The position numbers were made by a program, and so were the translations under genes. This document shows positions 1 through 7,778 of a stretch of 64,000 bases of DNA, in pieces. The stretch covers positions 62,001 to 126,000 of the forward strand of contig JANRJO010000044.1 in assembly GCA_033763935.1 (NCBI GenBank). The letters run 5' to 3'. The stretch comes from DALYJJ01 sp033763935 (lineage in GTDB: Bacteria > Acidobacteriota > Terriglobia > Bryobacterales > Bryobacteraceae). Position 1 is the stretch's first letter. Every line of letters starts with the position of its first letter. Under the pieces are notes generated by a model. The model was not told where the DNA came from. It made no database searches and saw only the letters and a list, made by a program, of their open reading frames with translations.

Positions 1-1265
1 CCGGTGAGGGCGTCGATGGGGTTCAGCGCCGCGTAGAGATCGAGCAGCAACATCTCGTGCGGAATGCTGAACACCACGGCATTGCGCGCATTCTGCAGCG
101 CTTCGCGGCTCTCCCGCAGCAGGTGTTCGTGGCGCACGCTGGTAATGAACCCGGATTCCCGGTCGCGGGGCGCGATGGCCGCGGCGATGCCCGCCCGAAG
201 TTCCTTGATGCCCTCGCCGGTCAACGCGGAGACTGCGACGCAATCCACCTCCGCAACCCGCGGCAGGTCCGCCTTATTTCCCACTACCAGCCCTTTCGCG
301 CGTTCCATCAGGACGCGGTCCTCGTCCGTCAAACGCTCGCTCAGGTCCACCACCACCAGCGTCAGATCCGAATCTGCCATCGCCTGGTAAGTGCGTTCAA
401 TCCCCATGGATTCGACGACATCCTTGCCTTCGCGAATGCCCGCCGTGTCGATGAACTTCACGGGGATGCCAGCCACCGACGCTACCTCCGAGACCAGGTC
501 GCGCGTGGTTCCTGGAATGTCCGTCACAATCGCCCGGTCCTGCTCCAGCAGCCGGTTAAACAGACTGCTTTTGCCGACGTTCGGACGACCCACGATGGCC
601 AGCTTCATGCCCTCGTGCACCAGCTTGCCGTAAGCGAAGCTCTCGAGCAGTGCGTCGAGCGGCTTCTCGACAAGTGAGAGCCGCCGCAGGATCTCGTCGG
701 GCGTTGCAACGGAAATGTCGTCTTCGGCGAAATCGATGCCCGCCTCCAGCAGCGCAATCAGTTCCAGCAACTGCTCCTTGATCGGCTTGAGGCGCCGGGA
801 AACGGAACCTTCCACCTGTTGCACCGCCACGCGTGCCTGGTAGAGCGTGGTGGCTTCAATCAGATCCCGCACCGCTTCCGCCTGCGGCAGATCGATGCGG
901 CCGTTCACGTAGGCGCGAAGCGTGAACTCGCCAGGCTCGGCGAGCCGGGCCCCCTTCGATACCGCCGATTCCAGGCACGTGCGGAGCACGACCGGCGAGC
1001 CGTGACAGGCGATCTCGACAACGTCTTCCGCTGTGTAGGAGCGCGGCGCGGCAAAGTACGTCACCACCGCCTGGTCGATCGTCTCACCGGTATCGTCGAT
1101 GAGAGAGGCGAACTGCGCCGCCCAGGGCTCCCACTTCGGCGGTCCCTGAAAGCGCAGCATCGCCTCAGCCACCTCGCGCGCGCGTGCACCGGAGAGGCGC
1201 ACAATGCCAATGCCGCCCCGGCCGGGCGGCGTCGAGATGGCTGCGATGGTGTCGTGAAGCTGCAA
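1..1265 (-). CDS. mnmE: tRNA modification GTPase MnmE (3' end outside window)
   Basis: MnmE works with MnmG to make the 5-carboxymethylaminomethyl group on wobble U34 of certain tRNAs. Reading the minus strand from 1265 gives the family's N-terminal folate-binding region: DTIAAISTPPGRGGIGIVRLSG, then TYFAAPRSYTAEDVVEIACHGSP and FTLRAYVNGRIDLPQAEAV. The inserted G domain follows with GRPNVGKSSLFN (P-loop), DIPGTTRD, DTAG (DTAGIRE) and NKAD. The conserved C-terminal FCIGK motif lies beyond base 1. No ATG is in place; the TTG at 1265, 4 nt after the jag stop, is the best start because it leaves only two extra residues before the conserved segment. It is the last visible gene of the rpmH operon. 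Identity is secure; the start is less so. Confidence 0.95.
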   Translation of the reverse strand, partial: MQLHDTIAAISTPPGRGGIGIVRLSGARAREVAEAMLRFQGPPKWEPWAAQFASLIDDTGETIDQAVVTYFAAPRSYTAEDVVEIACHGSPVVLRTCLESAVSKGARLAEPGEFTLRAYVNGRIDLPQAEAVRDLIEATTLYQARVAVQQVEGSVSRRLKPIKEQLLELIALLEAGIDFAEDDISVATPDEILRRLSLVEKPLDALLESFAYGKLVHEGMKLAIVGRPNVGKSSLFNRLLEQDRAIVTDIPGTTRDLVSEVASVAGIPVKFIDTAGIREGKDVVESMGIERTYQAMADSDLTLVVVDLSERLTDEDRVLMERAKGLVVGNKADLPRVAEVDCVAVSALTGEGIKELRAGIAAAIAPRDRESGFITSVRHEHLLRESREALQNARNAVVFSIPHEMLLLDLYAALNPIDALT

Positions 1266-1269
1266 ACGC

Positions 1270-1857
1270 TCAAGCGGAACGCCGGCGTGCGCGGCCCCCA
1301 CCCCCGGGACCACCGCCGCGGTGAGGGGGAGGCGGCGAGGGGACATGCGCGGGCGTGGGCATGTCGGCGGGATAGATGATCACTTGCCGCTGGGGACCGA
1401 GGCCCGCGCTCTCGCTACGTACCGCTTTCTCATTGCGCAACGCGAGGTGCAGAATGCGGCGCTCACGGCTGTTCATGGGGCTGAATCGGAACGGAACGCG
1501 TGTCTGCTTCACTTTCTCGGCCGCCGTCAATGCGCTCAGCCGCAGCTCTTCGATGCGCATCAAACGGTAGTCGTTCGCATCGAAGCAGATGCGAGAGTGG
1601 TGCTCGGCGGGGATCCGCAGCGCCTCCGTGGTTAACTGCTCCAGCGCCAGCAGGACTTCCGCCTTGTTGGCGAGCAGGATCTCCACATCGTGCCCGCCGA
1701 AGCGAACCAGCACGTCGGGATTCTCGAAGCCCTCGTGCAGCCCATCGCCGGAGACGATCTCCCAGGTGAGCTTGAAGCGTCCGCGGTCAACGACCGTTTG
1801 CAGAAAAGCGTCGATTCTGGTTCCGGTGCTTGCGACGGAGTAGATGGTCTCTTCCAC
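1270..1857 (-). CDS. jag: Jag/KhpB-type RNA-binding protein (KH-R3H)
   Basis: Jag (SpoIIIJ-associated, KhpB/EloR) is a cytoplasmic RNA-binding protein normally encoded next to yidC, as here, where it starts 5 nt after the yidC stop. The 195-residue product has a KH-like middle part (FGGHDVEILLANKAEVLLALEQLTTEAL; the usual GxxG is poorly kept). An R3H domain around residues 128-163 contains the R-x3-H core (SRERRILHLAL) and ends in GPQRQVIIYP. The usual N-terminal Jag-N domain is missing. The last 30 residues are a Pro/Gly/Arg tail (PTPAHVPSPPPPHRGG and on) of low complexity that is probably disordered and may aid RNA binding. Family call is firm from domain and context; the target RNAs are unknown. 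Confidence 0.88.
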   Translation of the reverse strand: MEETIYSVASTGTRIDAFLQTVVDRGRFKLTWEIVSGDGLHEGFENPDVLVRFGGHDVEILLANKAEVLLALEQLTTEALRIPAEHHSRICFDANDYRLMRIEELRLSALTAAEKVKQTRVPFRFSPMNSRERRILHLALRNEKAVRSESAGLGPQRQVIIYPADMPTPAHVPSPPPPHRGGGPGGGGRARRRSA

Positions 1858-1862
1858 AGCGC

Positions 1863-3563
1863 TTACTTTCGCTTCTTGTTCTTGGCTGCCGGCGGCGCGG
1901 TTACAGTTACTTCCGCCGTGCGATTAAAGAACCATTGCTGCACGATGCCGATCACGTTGCCAGTCAGCCAGTATAACACCAGGCCGCTCGAAACCCCGTA
2001 GAACATGAAGCCGAACATGAGCGGCATCAGCAGCATCACACGCTGCTGCGCGGGGTCCATAGACGTCGACGGCGTCATCTTCTGCAGCACGAACTGCGTT
2101 GCGATCATCAGCAGCGGCAGCGGGCGGATGGCAAGCGCCTCCGGTTGGGCAAGGTCACTAATCCACAGCCAGTCCGCTCCACGCATCTCCACCGCAACGG
2201 TAAGCACCTTGTAAAACGCGAAGAAGAACGGAATCTGAAGCAGCATCGGCAGACAGCCGCCCGCGGGATTCACGCTGTTCTTCTTGTAGAGATCCATGAT
2301 CTCCTGGTTCTGCTCCGCCTTCTTCGGATCGCGGATGCCTACGTTCTTGTATTTCTCATTGATCGCCTGGATCTGCGGTTGCAGCGCCGACATCTTCTTC
2401 ATGCTGCGGAAGCTTGAGATCTTGAGCGGAAAGAGCAGGAAGTTGATCGCGATGGTCACCAGTATGATCGCCCAGCCGTAATTTCGCGTGAGATTGTCGT
2501 TCGTCCAGTTCAGCGCAAGGAACAGGGGCTTGGCGAGGAAGGCGAACCAGCCGAAGTCGACTACCTGCGCCAGCTTTGGATTCACCGCGCGCAGGATATC
2601 CAAGTCCTTCGGCCCGACGAACAGCGAGAAGCGGTTCTGGCCCTCGCCGCCGATGGCGGTGCCGACATGCGGTTCATCCCCGGAGCCGGGTGCGGGCGGG
2701 AGGGGATCGCTGAGCGTCCGCACCTCAAAGTACGACCCGCCCTCCGGCAGGAAAACGGCCGCGAAGTAAGCGTCTTCGATACCCGCAAAGGAATATTGCC
2801 CGCCGTTCACAACCGGCCCGTCTTTGGCCTTGCCGGCATCGTTCACCGTGAGACTGCCGCTCTGCGTGTCATAGAAGATGACGTGCTGCAGCGTGTGCGC
2901 CTTCGGCACGCTGGCGTCCCCGAATCCGCCTCTCCAGGCGAGGAGGTGGGGGATCTGCTGCCCGTTCTCCGTCACGGTGCTCTCGATCTGCGTCAGGTAG
3001 CTCGCCTTCGCAAAGCGCAGCGACTTCTTCGCCGCGACCCGGCCGTTCGACCATTCGAACGCGATCGACAATCCGTCTTCCGCTACCGTGGTCTTGTACA
3101 GTGCCCGGTCGAGATCGGCGTTGGGCTTCCGCTCTTTGAACCACAGCGCAAGCGGGTAGCCGACCTTGTTGGCCGCAGCCGAATTCACCACGTCCACCGG
3201 CTTCCCCGCCGCGTCCATGTAGTTCTTGAGCACCCAACTGCGAACCACCGCGCCCCGATTCGCAAACACCACCTTGAAGAGCGCCGTCTCAACGGTGTAG
3301 AGCTGGTCCTTTTCGGCTGCCACTGCCCCGGGGACCACAGCCGCAGTGACTGCCGGCTCCCCGACCTTCGGCGGCGGCGCGGGCTTGGCCGCCTGGGTCG
3401 GCGCCGGATTCTTCTTCGCCTGCTGTGGGGCCGGCTGCGGCCGGAAGAAGTACGGCGTCAGAAACAGGACGGCGCCCATGAGGATGAACGCCGTCAACAG
3501 GCGCATCTCGGTAGTGAATTCGAATTTGGGCTTGTTCGGCGAACCGCCGGATGAATCGGGCAT
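1863..3563 (-). CDS. yidC: Membrane protein insertase YidC
   Basis: YidC inserts and folds inner-membrane proteins, alone or with SecYEG. At 566 residues this is the Gram-negative long form. It has an N-terminal TM segment (MRLLTAFILMGAVLFLTPYFF), a Pro/Ala linker, a periplasmic beta-domain (about 80-340), and the conserved 60KD_IMP core with about five TM segments (WAIILVTIAINFLLFPLKISSFRSMKKM onward, with NPAGGCLPMLLQIPFFFAFYKVL). The tail is basic (AAKNKKRK), which in other YidC proteins helps ribosome contact. The ATG at 3563 directly abuts the yidD stop codon (3564-3566), so translation is probably coupled. Order rpmH-rnpA-yidD-yidC-jag-mnmE is the classic bacterial arrangement. Confidence 0.97.
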   Translation of the reverse strand: MPDSSGGSPNKPKFEFTTEMRLLTAFILMGAVLFLTPYFFRPQPAPQQAKKNPAPTQAAKPAPPPKVGEPAVTAAVVPGAVAAEKDQLYTVETALFKVVFANRGAVVRSWVLKNYMDAAGKPVDVVNSAAANKVGYPLALWFKERKPNADLDRALYKTTVAEDGLSIAFEWSNGRVAAKKSLRFAKASYLTQIESTVTENGQQIPHLLAWRGGFGDASVPKAHTLQHVIFYDTQSGSLTVNDAGKAKDGPVVNGGQYSFAGIEDAYFAAVFLPEGGSYFEVRTLSDPLPPAPGSGDEPHVGTAIGGEGQNRFSLFVGPKDLDILRAVNPKLAQVVDFGWFAFLAKPLFLALNWTNDNLTRNYGWAIILVTIAINFLLFPLKISSFRSMKKMSALQPQIQAINEKYKNVGIRDPKKAEQNQEIMDLYKKNSVNPAGGCLPMLLQIPFFFAFYKVLTVAVEMRGADWLWISDLAQPEALAIRPLPLLMIATQFVLQKMTPSTSMDPAQQRVMLLMPLMFGFMFYGVSSGLVLYWLTGNVIGIVQQWFFNRTAEVTVTAPPAAKNKKRK

Positions 3564-3785
3564 TTAAGATTTCCTGACTGGGACGGGGTCGAATCCGCCG
3601 GAATGAAAAGGATGGCAGCGGCCCAGGCGGCGAAGACCCAGCCATAGTCCATGCACAGCGCCGTAGCGCTCCACGGCTTCCATCATGTATTCGGAACAGG
3701 TGGGCCGGTAGCGGCAGGCGGCGGGCAGCAGCGGCGAGACGCCGCGCTTGTAGAATCTCAGAATTTCGATGACGACGCGTTGCAC
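3564..3785 (-). CDS. yidD: Membrane protein insertion efficiency factor YidD
   Basis: YidD is a small membrane-associated protein that assists YidC-dependent insertion. The family signature is clear: EILRFYKRGVSPLLPAACRYRPTCSEYMMEAVERYG, then GLWLGLRRLGRCHPFHSGGFDPVP. It contains the conserved C-x6-C spacing (CRYRPTC) and the RCHPF segment. The open frame runs further upstream into rnpA, but the GTG at 3785 gives the usual length (73 residues) and puts the start inside the rnpA 3' end (28-nt overlap), as in many bacteria. The upstream extension seen in the frame is therefore left out. Confidence 0.93.
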   Translation of the reverse strand: MQRVVIEILRFYKRGVSPLLPAACRYRPTCSEYMMEAVERYGAVHGLWLGLRRLGRCHPFHSGGFDPVPVRKS

Positions 3786-4123
3786 CGCGCGAAGAGCCGC
3801 AGGATCTCCTGCTCCAGCCGGGGAAACTCCGCCTCGCGCACCGTGCGCCGCGGGTTGACTACAATCTCCCATTCGGCCCCCACCTCTGTGAGATGCAGAC
3901 GGACCGCTTCCCGCATCCGCCGTTTAATGCGATTCCGGACCACGCTCTTCCCAAGTGCACGGGGAGCGGTGAAACCGATCTTGGGTCCATCCAGGCCGGG
4001 AACATGTAGGCAGAAGGCGAGGAACAGAGGGCCCGAAAACCGCCAACCCTGTTCATAGACCTTGCGAAACTCCGTCGATCGAAGGATCCGCCGCGCTTTC
4101 GGGAACTGCTTGCCGGTGGATAC
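3758..4123 (-). CDS. rnpA: Ribonuclease P protein component (start codon unresolved)
   Basis: RnpA binds the catalytic RNA of RNase P and aids 5' maturation of tRNA. The frame reads KQFPKARRILRSTEFRKVYE, then FSGPLFLAFCL, PKIGFTAPRALGKSVVRNRIKRRMRE and the typical basic RNR segment (VVRNRIKRRMREAVRLH). These are the full set of family landmarks over about 118 residues. The problem is the start. The frame is open from 4240 (inside rpmH), yet I find no ATG, GTG or TTG before the GTG at 3943, which lies in the RNR motif and would give a 61-residue stub. The right boundary given here marks where family similarity begins, not a proven start. A non-canonical start (for example ATC at 4087) or a base error are both possible. 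Confidence 0.8.
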   Translation of the reverse strand, partial: VSTGKQFPKARRILRSTEFRKVYEQGWRFSGPLFLAFCLHVPGLDGPKIGFTAPRALGKSVVRNRIKRRMREAVRLHLTEVGAEWEIVVNPRRTVREAEFPRLEQEILRLFARCNASSSKF

Positions 4124-4142
4124 GCCCGGCTCTCGCGGAACC

Positions 4143-4310
4143 TCAGGCGGCGTAGCGAACGGCTCTCTCGTCGCTGACGGTGAGCTTCTTGCGGCCCTTG
4201 GCGCGGCGGCGCGACAGAACCGCCCGGCCGTCCTTCGACTTCATACGCGCGCGAAACCCGTGCTTCTTCGCCCGTTTACGATTGTTTGGCTGAAATGTAC
4301 GCTGTGGCAT
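4143..4310 (-). CDS. rpmH: 50S ribosomal protein L34
   Basis: L34 is a 44-55 residue protein of the large ribosomal subunit. The reading MPQRTFQPNNRKRAKKHGFR, then ARMKSKDGRAVLSRRRAKGR and KKLTVSDERAVRYAA is a full-length L34 with the invariant QPxNRKRxxxHGFRxRM core. There are 55 residues, with about 10 more C-terminal residues than the E. coli protein. The ATG at 4310 has a good Shine-Dalgarno sequence (GAGGT, 6 nt upstream). First gene of the operon that runs left to mnmE; transcribed from the promoter at 4390-4419. Confidence 0.97.
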   Translation of the reverse strand: MPQRTFQPNNRKRAKKHGFRARMKSKDGRAVLSRRRAKGRKKLTVSDERAVRYAA

Positions 4311-4364
4311 TAAGTACCTCGGCTGGCGGGCGAACTACCCGGACCGCACACACAAATAGAGTGA

Positions 4365-4381
4365 CTGGGCCTAAAGCCCAG
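4365..4381 (-). repeat. Stem-loop in the rpmH 5' leader
   Basis: CTGGGC-CTAAA-GCCCAG is a perfect 6-bp inverted repeat with a 5-nt loop. It begins about where transcription from the 4390-4419 promoter should start and lies about 55 nt upstream of the rpmH ATG. It could stabilize the 5' end of the operon mRNA. No T-run follows, so it is not an intrinsic terminator. Confidence 0.5.
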
Positions 4382-4389
4382 AAAACTCC

Positions 4390-4419
4390 AGTATAGAGGT
4401 CGCCGCGAAGGGGTGTCAA
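4390..4419 (-). promoter_or_regulatory. Sigma70 promoter of the rpmH-rnpA-yidD-yidC-jag-mnmE operon
   Basis: On the minus strand the -35 box TTGACA is a perfect match (plus-strand bases 4414-4419) and the -10 box TATACT (4390-4395) matches 5 of 6, with an 18-bp spacer. Transcription should start near 4383, giving a leader of about 73 nt for rpmH. This is the strongest consensus promoter in the window together with that at 25759-25787. Confidence 0.75.
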
Positions 4420-4437
4420 ACGCCAGACGACGCGCGC

Positions 4438-6087
4438 CTAGCGAGACTCGACGCGAGCATACCGCCAGTATGCGTTACCGGGGACCTTGTCCCGTACCAG
4501 CACCGTCTGGAACATGCGGATCAGCACCCGCTTGCCCGCGAATTGCCCGAGGGCGGCTTCAATGTCGTGCCACTTGCGATTCTGACTCGCCAGCACGTAA
4601 TCGTTATACGCGTAGGAGAGTGTGGGGAGGTCCTTCCATTCCACTTGCGGCCCTCCGTCGATTACCCGATCGAGCACTTTGTCGTTGTCCGCGTAAACGG
4701 TGAGCTGCCACGCCCGGCCGGGATCCGCGGCCACGCGGAGGGAGAGCACAGCGTTCTTGCCCAGGTTGACGGATCGCCGCAGGAGGAGGCCCCGGACTTC
4801 ATCGCGCGGATACGTTGCGAGAACTTCCCCGTCCACGAAGCTGCCTCCGCGGAGGTTGCGCACCCCGCCCCCCGGGCCGCCGTACCCCGCGCGCTCGAGC
4901 GTCCACTCGGCATCCCAGAAGGCCGTGAGCTGGTTCGGGTGAAACAGCTCGGGCGGGAGCGCCTTCGGCTCCTCAACACCTACCGGCAGCACCTCTCCTT
5001 CAGCCCGAATCGATGCGTGGTGGGCGAGCACTTTGTAGGACTGTGCCACGGTCCGCCGAGCCAGGTCCGAGATGCGCTCGTCCAAGGGTGGCGTCAGCGG
5101 TACATCGCCCAGCTTGTCGCCCACGATGCGGTCCTTCCAGATGGGTACGAGGTCCGGCGGCAACGCCGTCATGCCCCGCATCGCGGCGATGACGGAAGCC
5201 GCCGCCGCGCCGTTGCAGTCAGCGTCCGTGAAATCCGCCGCCGAGTAAGCGAGGTTCAGCGTCTTCAGATAATCGCCGCCGCCGAAGTAGAGCGCCATGG
5301 CGGCGATGCCGCCGTTGGCCACGGCATTGTTGCTGGCCGGGTACTCGATGCGCCAGCGATCTTCGATCCGGCCGGCCACCTGGTGGAACGTCTTGCCCTG
5401 TTCCGCCATGGCGATGGCTTCATCCAGCATCTGCCGGTGCGGTGATGCCGGGTCAAGCACGCGAGCAGCCTTCTTCACGATCTCCCGGGGGTCCGTTTCT
5501 ACGAAGCCCAGGCTGACCATGGCCGCCACCAGCGCTGTTCCATCGGCGGCTTCGGCGTACGAAGTGAGGTGGCTGTAGTGCCGCGCAAGCCTGGCGGCAA
5601 GATACGGCATCCCCGGCGCCAGCATTCCGAACAGGTCGCCGCGGCAGTGATTCACCGTCAACCAGAGCCGGTTGAACCTCGGGTGGCCGGACTGCGGGGC
5701 GACTACTCCGCGGGCCAGGTTCACGCGCGCCTGCTCAGCGGAGGCCCACGTGCCAGCCGAGTTCTCGAGCCACTGGCGTCCCAACTGTTCGAGTGTCATC
5801 GCCGGACCGTACTTTTCGAGGGCACGCAGCATCACGATCTCGTAATACCAGTCGTCGTCCACAGGGGCATAGTCGTAGTGCTTCGGAATGTGATCGACAA
5901 ACAACACCGAGGCGGGTTTGTGCTCGAAGGGAAAGCCCATCGTGACGGCGATGATCTGGGAGGTCCAGATTGCGAGCGCCTTGTCTTCGAAGGCAGCCCG
6001 GTTGAGGCGCAGCGTTCGGGGCGCCTCCGCCGCTTCGAGCGTGCACGCCGCGGAGAGGAGCAGGAGAACCGCGGATGGACACTTCAT
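4438..6087 (-). CDS. Secreted ADP-ribosylglycohydrolase-family protein 1
   Basis: 549 residues with a Sec signal peptide (MKCPSAVLLLLSAACTLEAA). The ADP-ribosylglycohydrolase (DraG/ARH) fold is recognised by the acidic metal motifs in family order: DDDW (residues 77-80) and FTDADCNGAAA (D288, D290), the latter matching the family's D-x-D-x-(A/G) dinuclear Mg site. Residues from about 395 to the end form a separate beta-rich domain (RAGYGGPGGGVRNLRGGSF ... VPGNAYWRYARV) that looks like a carbohydrate-binding or NPCBM-type module; I cannot name it. The protein is exported, so classical removal of ADP-ribose from cytosolic proteins is unlikely; action on a glycosidic bond in an imported saccharide or nucleoside is an inference. 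It lies 2 nt after the PPC gene and is the last gene of its unit. Paralog of the gene at 8488-10119. Confidence 0.82.
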   Translation of the reverse strand: MKCPSAVLLLLSAACTLEAAEAPRTLRLNRAAFEDKALAIWTSQIIAVTMGFPFEHKPASVLFVDHIPKHYDYAPVDDDWYYEIVMLRALEKYGPAMTLEQLGRQWLENSAGTWASAEQARVNLARGVVAPQSGHPRFNRLWLTVNHCRGDLFGMLAPGMPYLAARLARHYSHLTSYAEAADGTALVAAMVSLGFVETDPREIVKKAARVLDPASPHRQMLDEAIAMAEQGKTFHQVAGRIEDRWRIEYPASNNAVANGGIAAMALYFGGGDYLKTLNLAYSAADFTDADCNGAAAASVIAAMRGMTALPPDLVPIWKDRIVGDKLGDVPLTPPLDERISDLARRTVAQSYKVLAHHASIRAEGEVLPVGVEEPKALPPELFHPNQLTAFWDAEWTLERAGYGGPGGGVRNLRGGSFVDGEVLATYPRDEVRGLLLRRSVNLGKNAVLSLRVAADPGRAWQLTVYADNDKVLDRVIDGGPQVEWKDLPTLSYAYNDYVLASQNRKWHDIEAALGQFAGKRVLIRMFQTVLVRDKVPGNAYWRYARVESR

Positions 6088-6089
6088 CG

Positions 6090-6629
6090 CTACCTCCAGT
6101 TCTTGTCGTCGAACCGGCTCACGTCGATGTCGTCCGGCAGCACGCCGAGCACGATGACGGCAAAGGTAAAGGCGAGCGTGCGCGGCTCGAGGTGCCCGCC
6201 ATAGGCCTTGTCCGCGTCGGCAAAGGTGATGTGCGGATGCAGCCGCCCATTCAGCACGGCGCCGGAGAAGTTCACTACATCGGCATTGGCCGTCGGGTTC
6301 TCGACAAACAGGTTCTTCGAAGGAAAGCTGCGGTTGCTGACCACGTGGTAATGGGCTGCCACCACCGACCCGAAGCCGCTGAGGATCACAGCATTGCGGA
6401 TGCGCTGTTCCTTGACGTGCTTCTCCAGCCCGGCCAGAATATCGGCCTGGTTGCGGAAGCGGACCAGCACCACGCGCTCGATCCGGGTGGATAGCGCCAC
6501 CGAGTCCGGCACATTGGGGCTGAGGCCCTTGCCGTCCTCGGCCGCGGACGTCGATTTCACCACTTCGGTCTTCTTCACTTGAGCGTGTAGAGCGGCCGCA
6601 AGCAAGAGTGCGATCAGAACGCGCTTCAT
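6090..6629 (-). CDS. Secreted PPC-domain (DUF296) protein
   Basis: 179 residues beginning with a Sec signal (MKRVLIALLLAAALHAQ). The rest matches the PPC/DUF296 fold found in plant AT-hook proteins and in bacterial homologs: RFRNQADILAGLEKHVKEQR, the core ILSGFGSVVAAHYH, and GRLHPHITFADADKAYGGHL with the conserved GG-H-L near the end. Bacterial PPC proteins are trimers with clustered His residues and a poorly known role. Export of such a protein is unusual. It sits 3 nt after the HTH-domain gene and 2 nt before ADP-ribosylglycohydrolase 1, so it is co-transcribed with the saccharide genes. No function is assigned. Confidence 0.72.
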   Translation of the reverse strand: MKRVLIALLLAAALHAQVKKTEVVKSTSAAEDGKGLSPNVPDSVALSTRIERVVLVRFRNQADILAGLEKHVKEQRIRNAVILSGFGSVVAAHYHVVSNRSFPSKNLFVENPTANADVVNFSGAVLNGRLHPHITFADADKAYGGHLEPRTLAFTFAVIVLGVLPDDIDVSRFDDKNWR

Positions 6630-6632
6630 TCG

Positions 6633-7766
6633 CTACACCTTCTTCCCGAGCACGCGGTGCGTGACATACGCCACATCCACCACCTCCTCGTCGTAATCGA
6701 GCATCTCGACCCTCAGCAAAAGCTGGAAGTACTCCGGCAACGCGCCGCCGAACGCTTCATCCAGGCTCCGCACGTGCGACTCTTCGGTCAGGAACCGTCC
6801 CGCTCCCTCGATGGCCCGGCCATGATTCGCACCGATCATGGTCAGCGTAGTGCCTTCCACGGGACCCGGCCGGCGCGTGACCAGGGCGAACTCGATCATG
6901 CGCTCCAGATCTCCGTCGCGCTGCCGCTGCCCCACCCAGCGCTGCGGCTCGCCAATCTCCGGCGAGTCGCGCTCTTCAATGCAGTTCGTGGAAATGATCA
7001 GCGGCAGGTTCCCTTGCAGCGATCGGACGAAGGGGTTGATGCGCGCGCTGCCGAGCAGGATCATGTTCGCCCGGCGCGATGCGGACCAGGAGAAGAAACG
7101 CGAATTTCGAAACTCGAGGCTCGCGCCCAGCTCCGCGAAGGTCCTCGTCAGCGAAAGCAGGCAATTCATCTCGCCCGCGGAGACGAAGTGATAAGACGGC
7201 GAAAGCTGCTTCTCCGCGGGCAGGCCGACTCGCGCCCGCAGTTCTTCCGCCCCGGTCACACGGTCATTCACGTAAATGTTTCGGAAGTAGCCGCCCTCGT
7301 CGTCGCGGAAGAACAGCACTTCGGTGAAGATCAGCAGGTTCGGGTTGTCGGGCGAGAGGTATGGCGCCCAGAACTTCCGGCGCGCCTGCGTGTCCGCGGC
7401 AGCTTTGCGCGAAGCCTCCCCGGGCACATGTTCGAACTCGAGCCGGTAATGGCCTTTCGGGAGGGCTACCCGCAGGTTCTCCCCGCGACCCTCCTGCTCG
7501 AAGTACGCCTGCAGGCGCTCCCGCACGCTCGCCATGCTGACGCGCACGATGGGATCGATCTTGGGATCGAAGGACGCGGGCCGGCCGAGCGCCTGTACCG
7601 CAATCTCCTGCTCGCGCGGCGCCTCCTGCTCTTTCTCGCTCGCGTTCTCAAACAGGAAAACAACGATGCGCCGGAGCGATTCGGCATGCGCGAAGTGGCG
7701 GCTCGCCAGGATGCGCCGCACCAATTCCTGGCGTGACTTCAGCGGCACGGCTGTTGCCATCCGCAC
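6633..7766 (-). CDS. HTH-domain protein of the acidobacterial type, putative regulator
   Basis: 377 residues. The first 110 match a DNA-binding-like module often seen at the N-terminus of acidobacterial regulators: RRILASRHFAHAESLRRIVVFLFE, then PREQEIAVQALGRPASFDPKIDPIVRVSMASVRERLQAYFE and RVALPKGHYRLEF. The remaining 260 residues (from about FWAPYLSPDNPNLLIFTEVLFF) form a globular domain I do not recognise; it contains segments that recur in this protein type (ILLGSARINPFV, TMIGANHGRAIEGAGRFLT, VEMLDY), which could bind a ligand. There is no signal peptide. It lies 12 nt after the GntR gene and before the PPC gene. The DNA-binding role is inferred from the N-terminal module only. Confidence 0.6.
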   Translation of the reverse strand: MRMATAVPLKSRQELVRRILASRHFAHAESLRRIVVFLFENASEKEQEAPREQEIAVQALGRPASFDPKIDPIVRVSMASVRERLQAYFEQEGRGENLRVALPKGHYRLEFEHVPGEASRKAAADTQARRKFWAPYLSPDNPNLLIFTEVLFFRDDEGGYFRNIYVNDRVTGAEELRARVGLPAEKQLSPSYHFVSAGEMNCLLSLTRTFAELGASLEFRNSRFFSWSASRRANMILLGSARINPFVRSLQGNLPLIISTNCIEERDSPEIGEPQRWVGQRQRDGDLERMIEFALVTRRPGPVEGTTLTMIGANHGRAIEGAGRFLTEESHVRSLDEAFGGALPEYFQLLLRVEMLDYDEEVVDVAYVTHRVLGKKV

Positions 7767-7778
7767 CAGTATATGTGC

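Noticed and set aside
4320..4440. Origin of replication near rpmH
   Set aside because: No dnaA or dnaN gene and no cluster of TTATCCACA-type boxes was seen.
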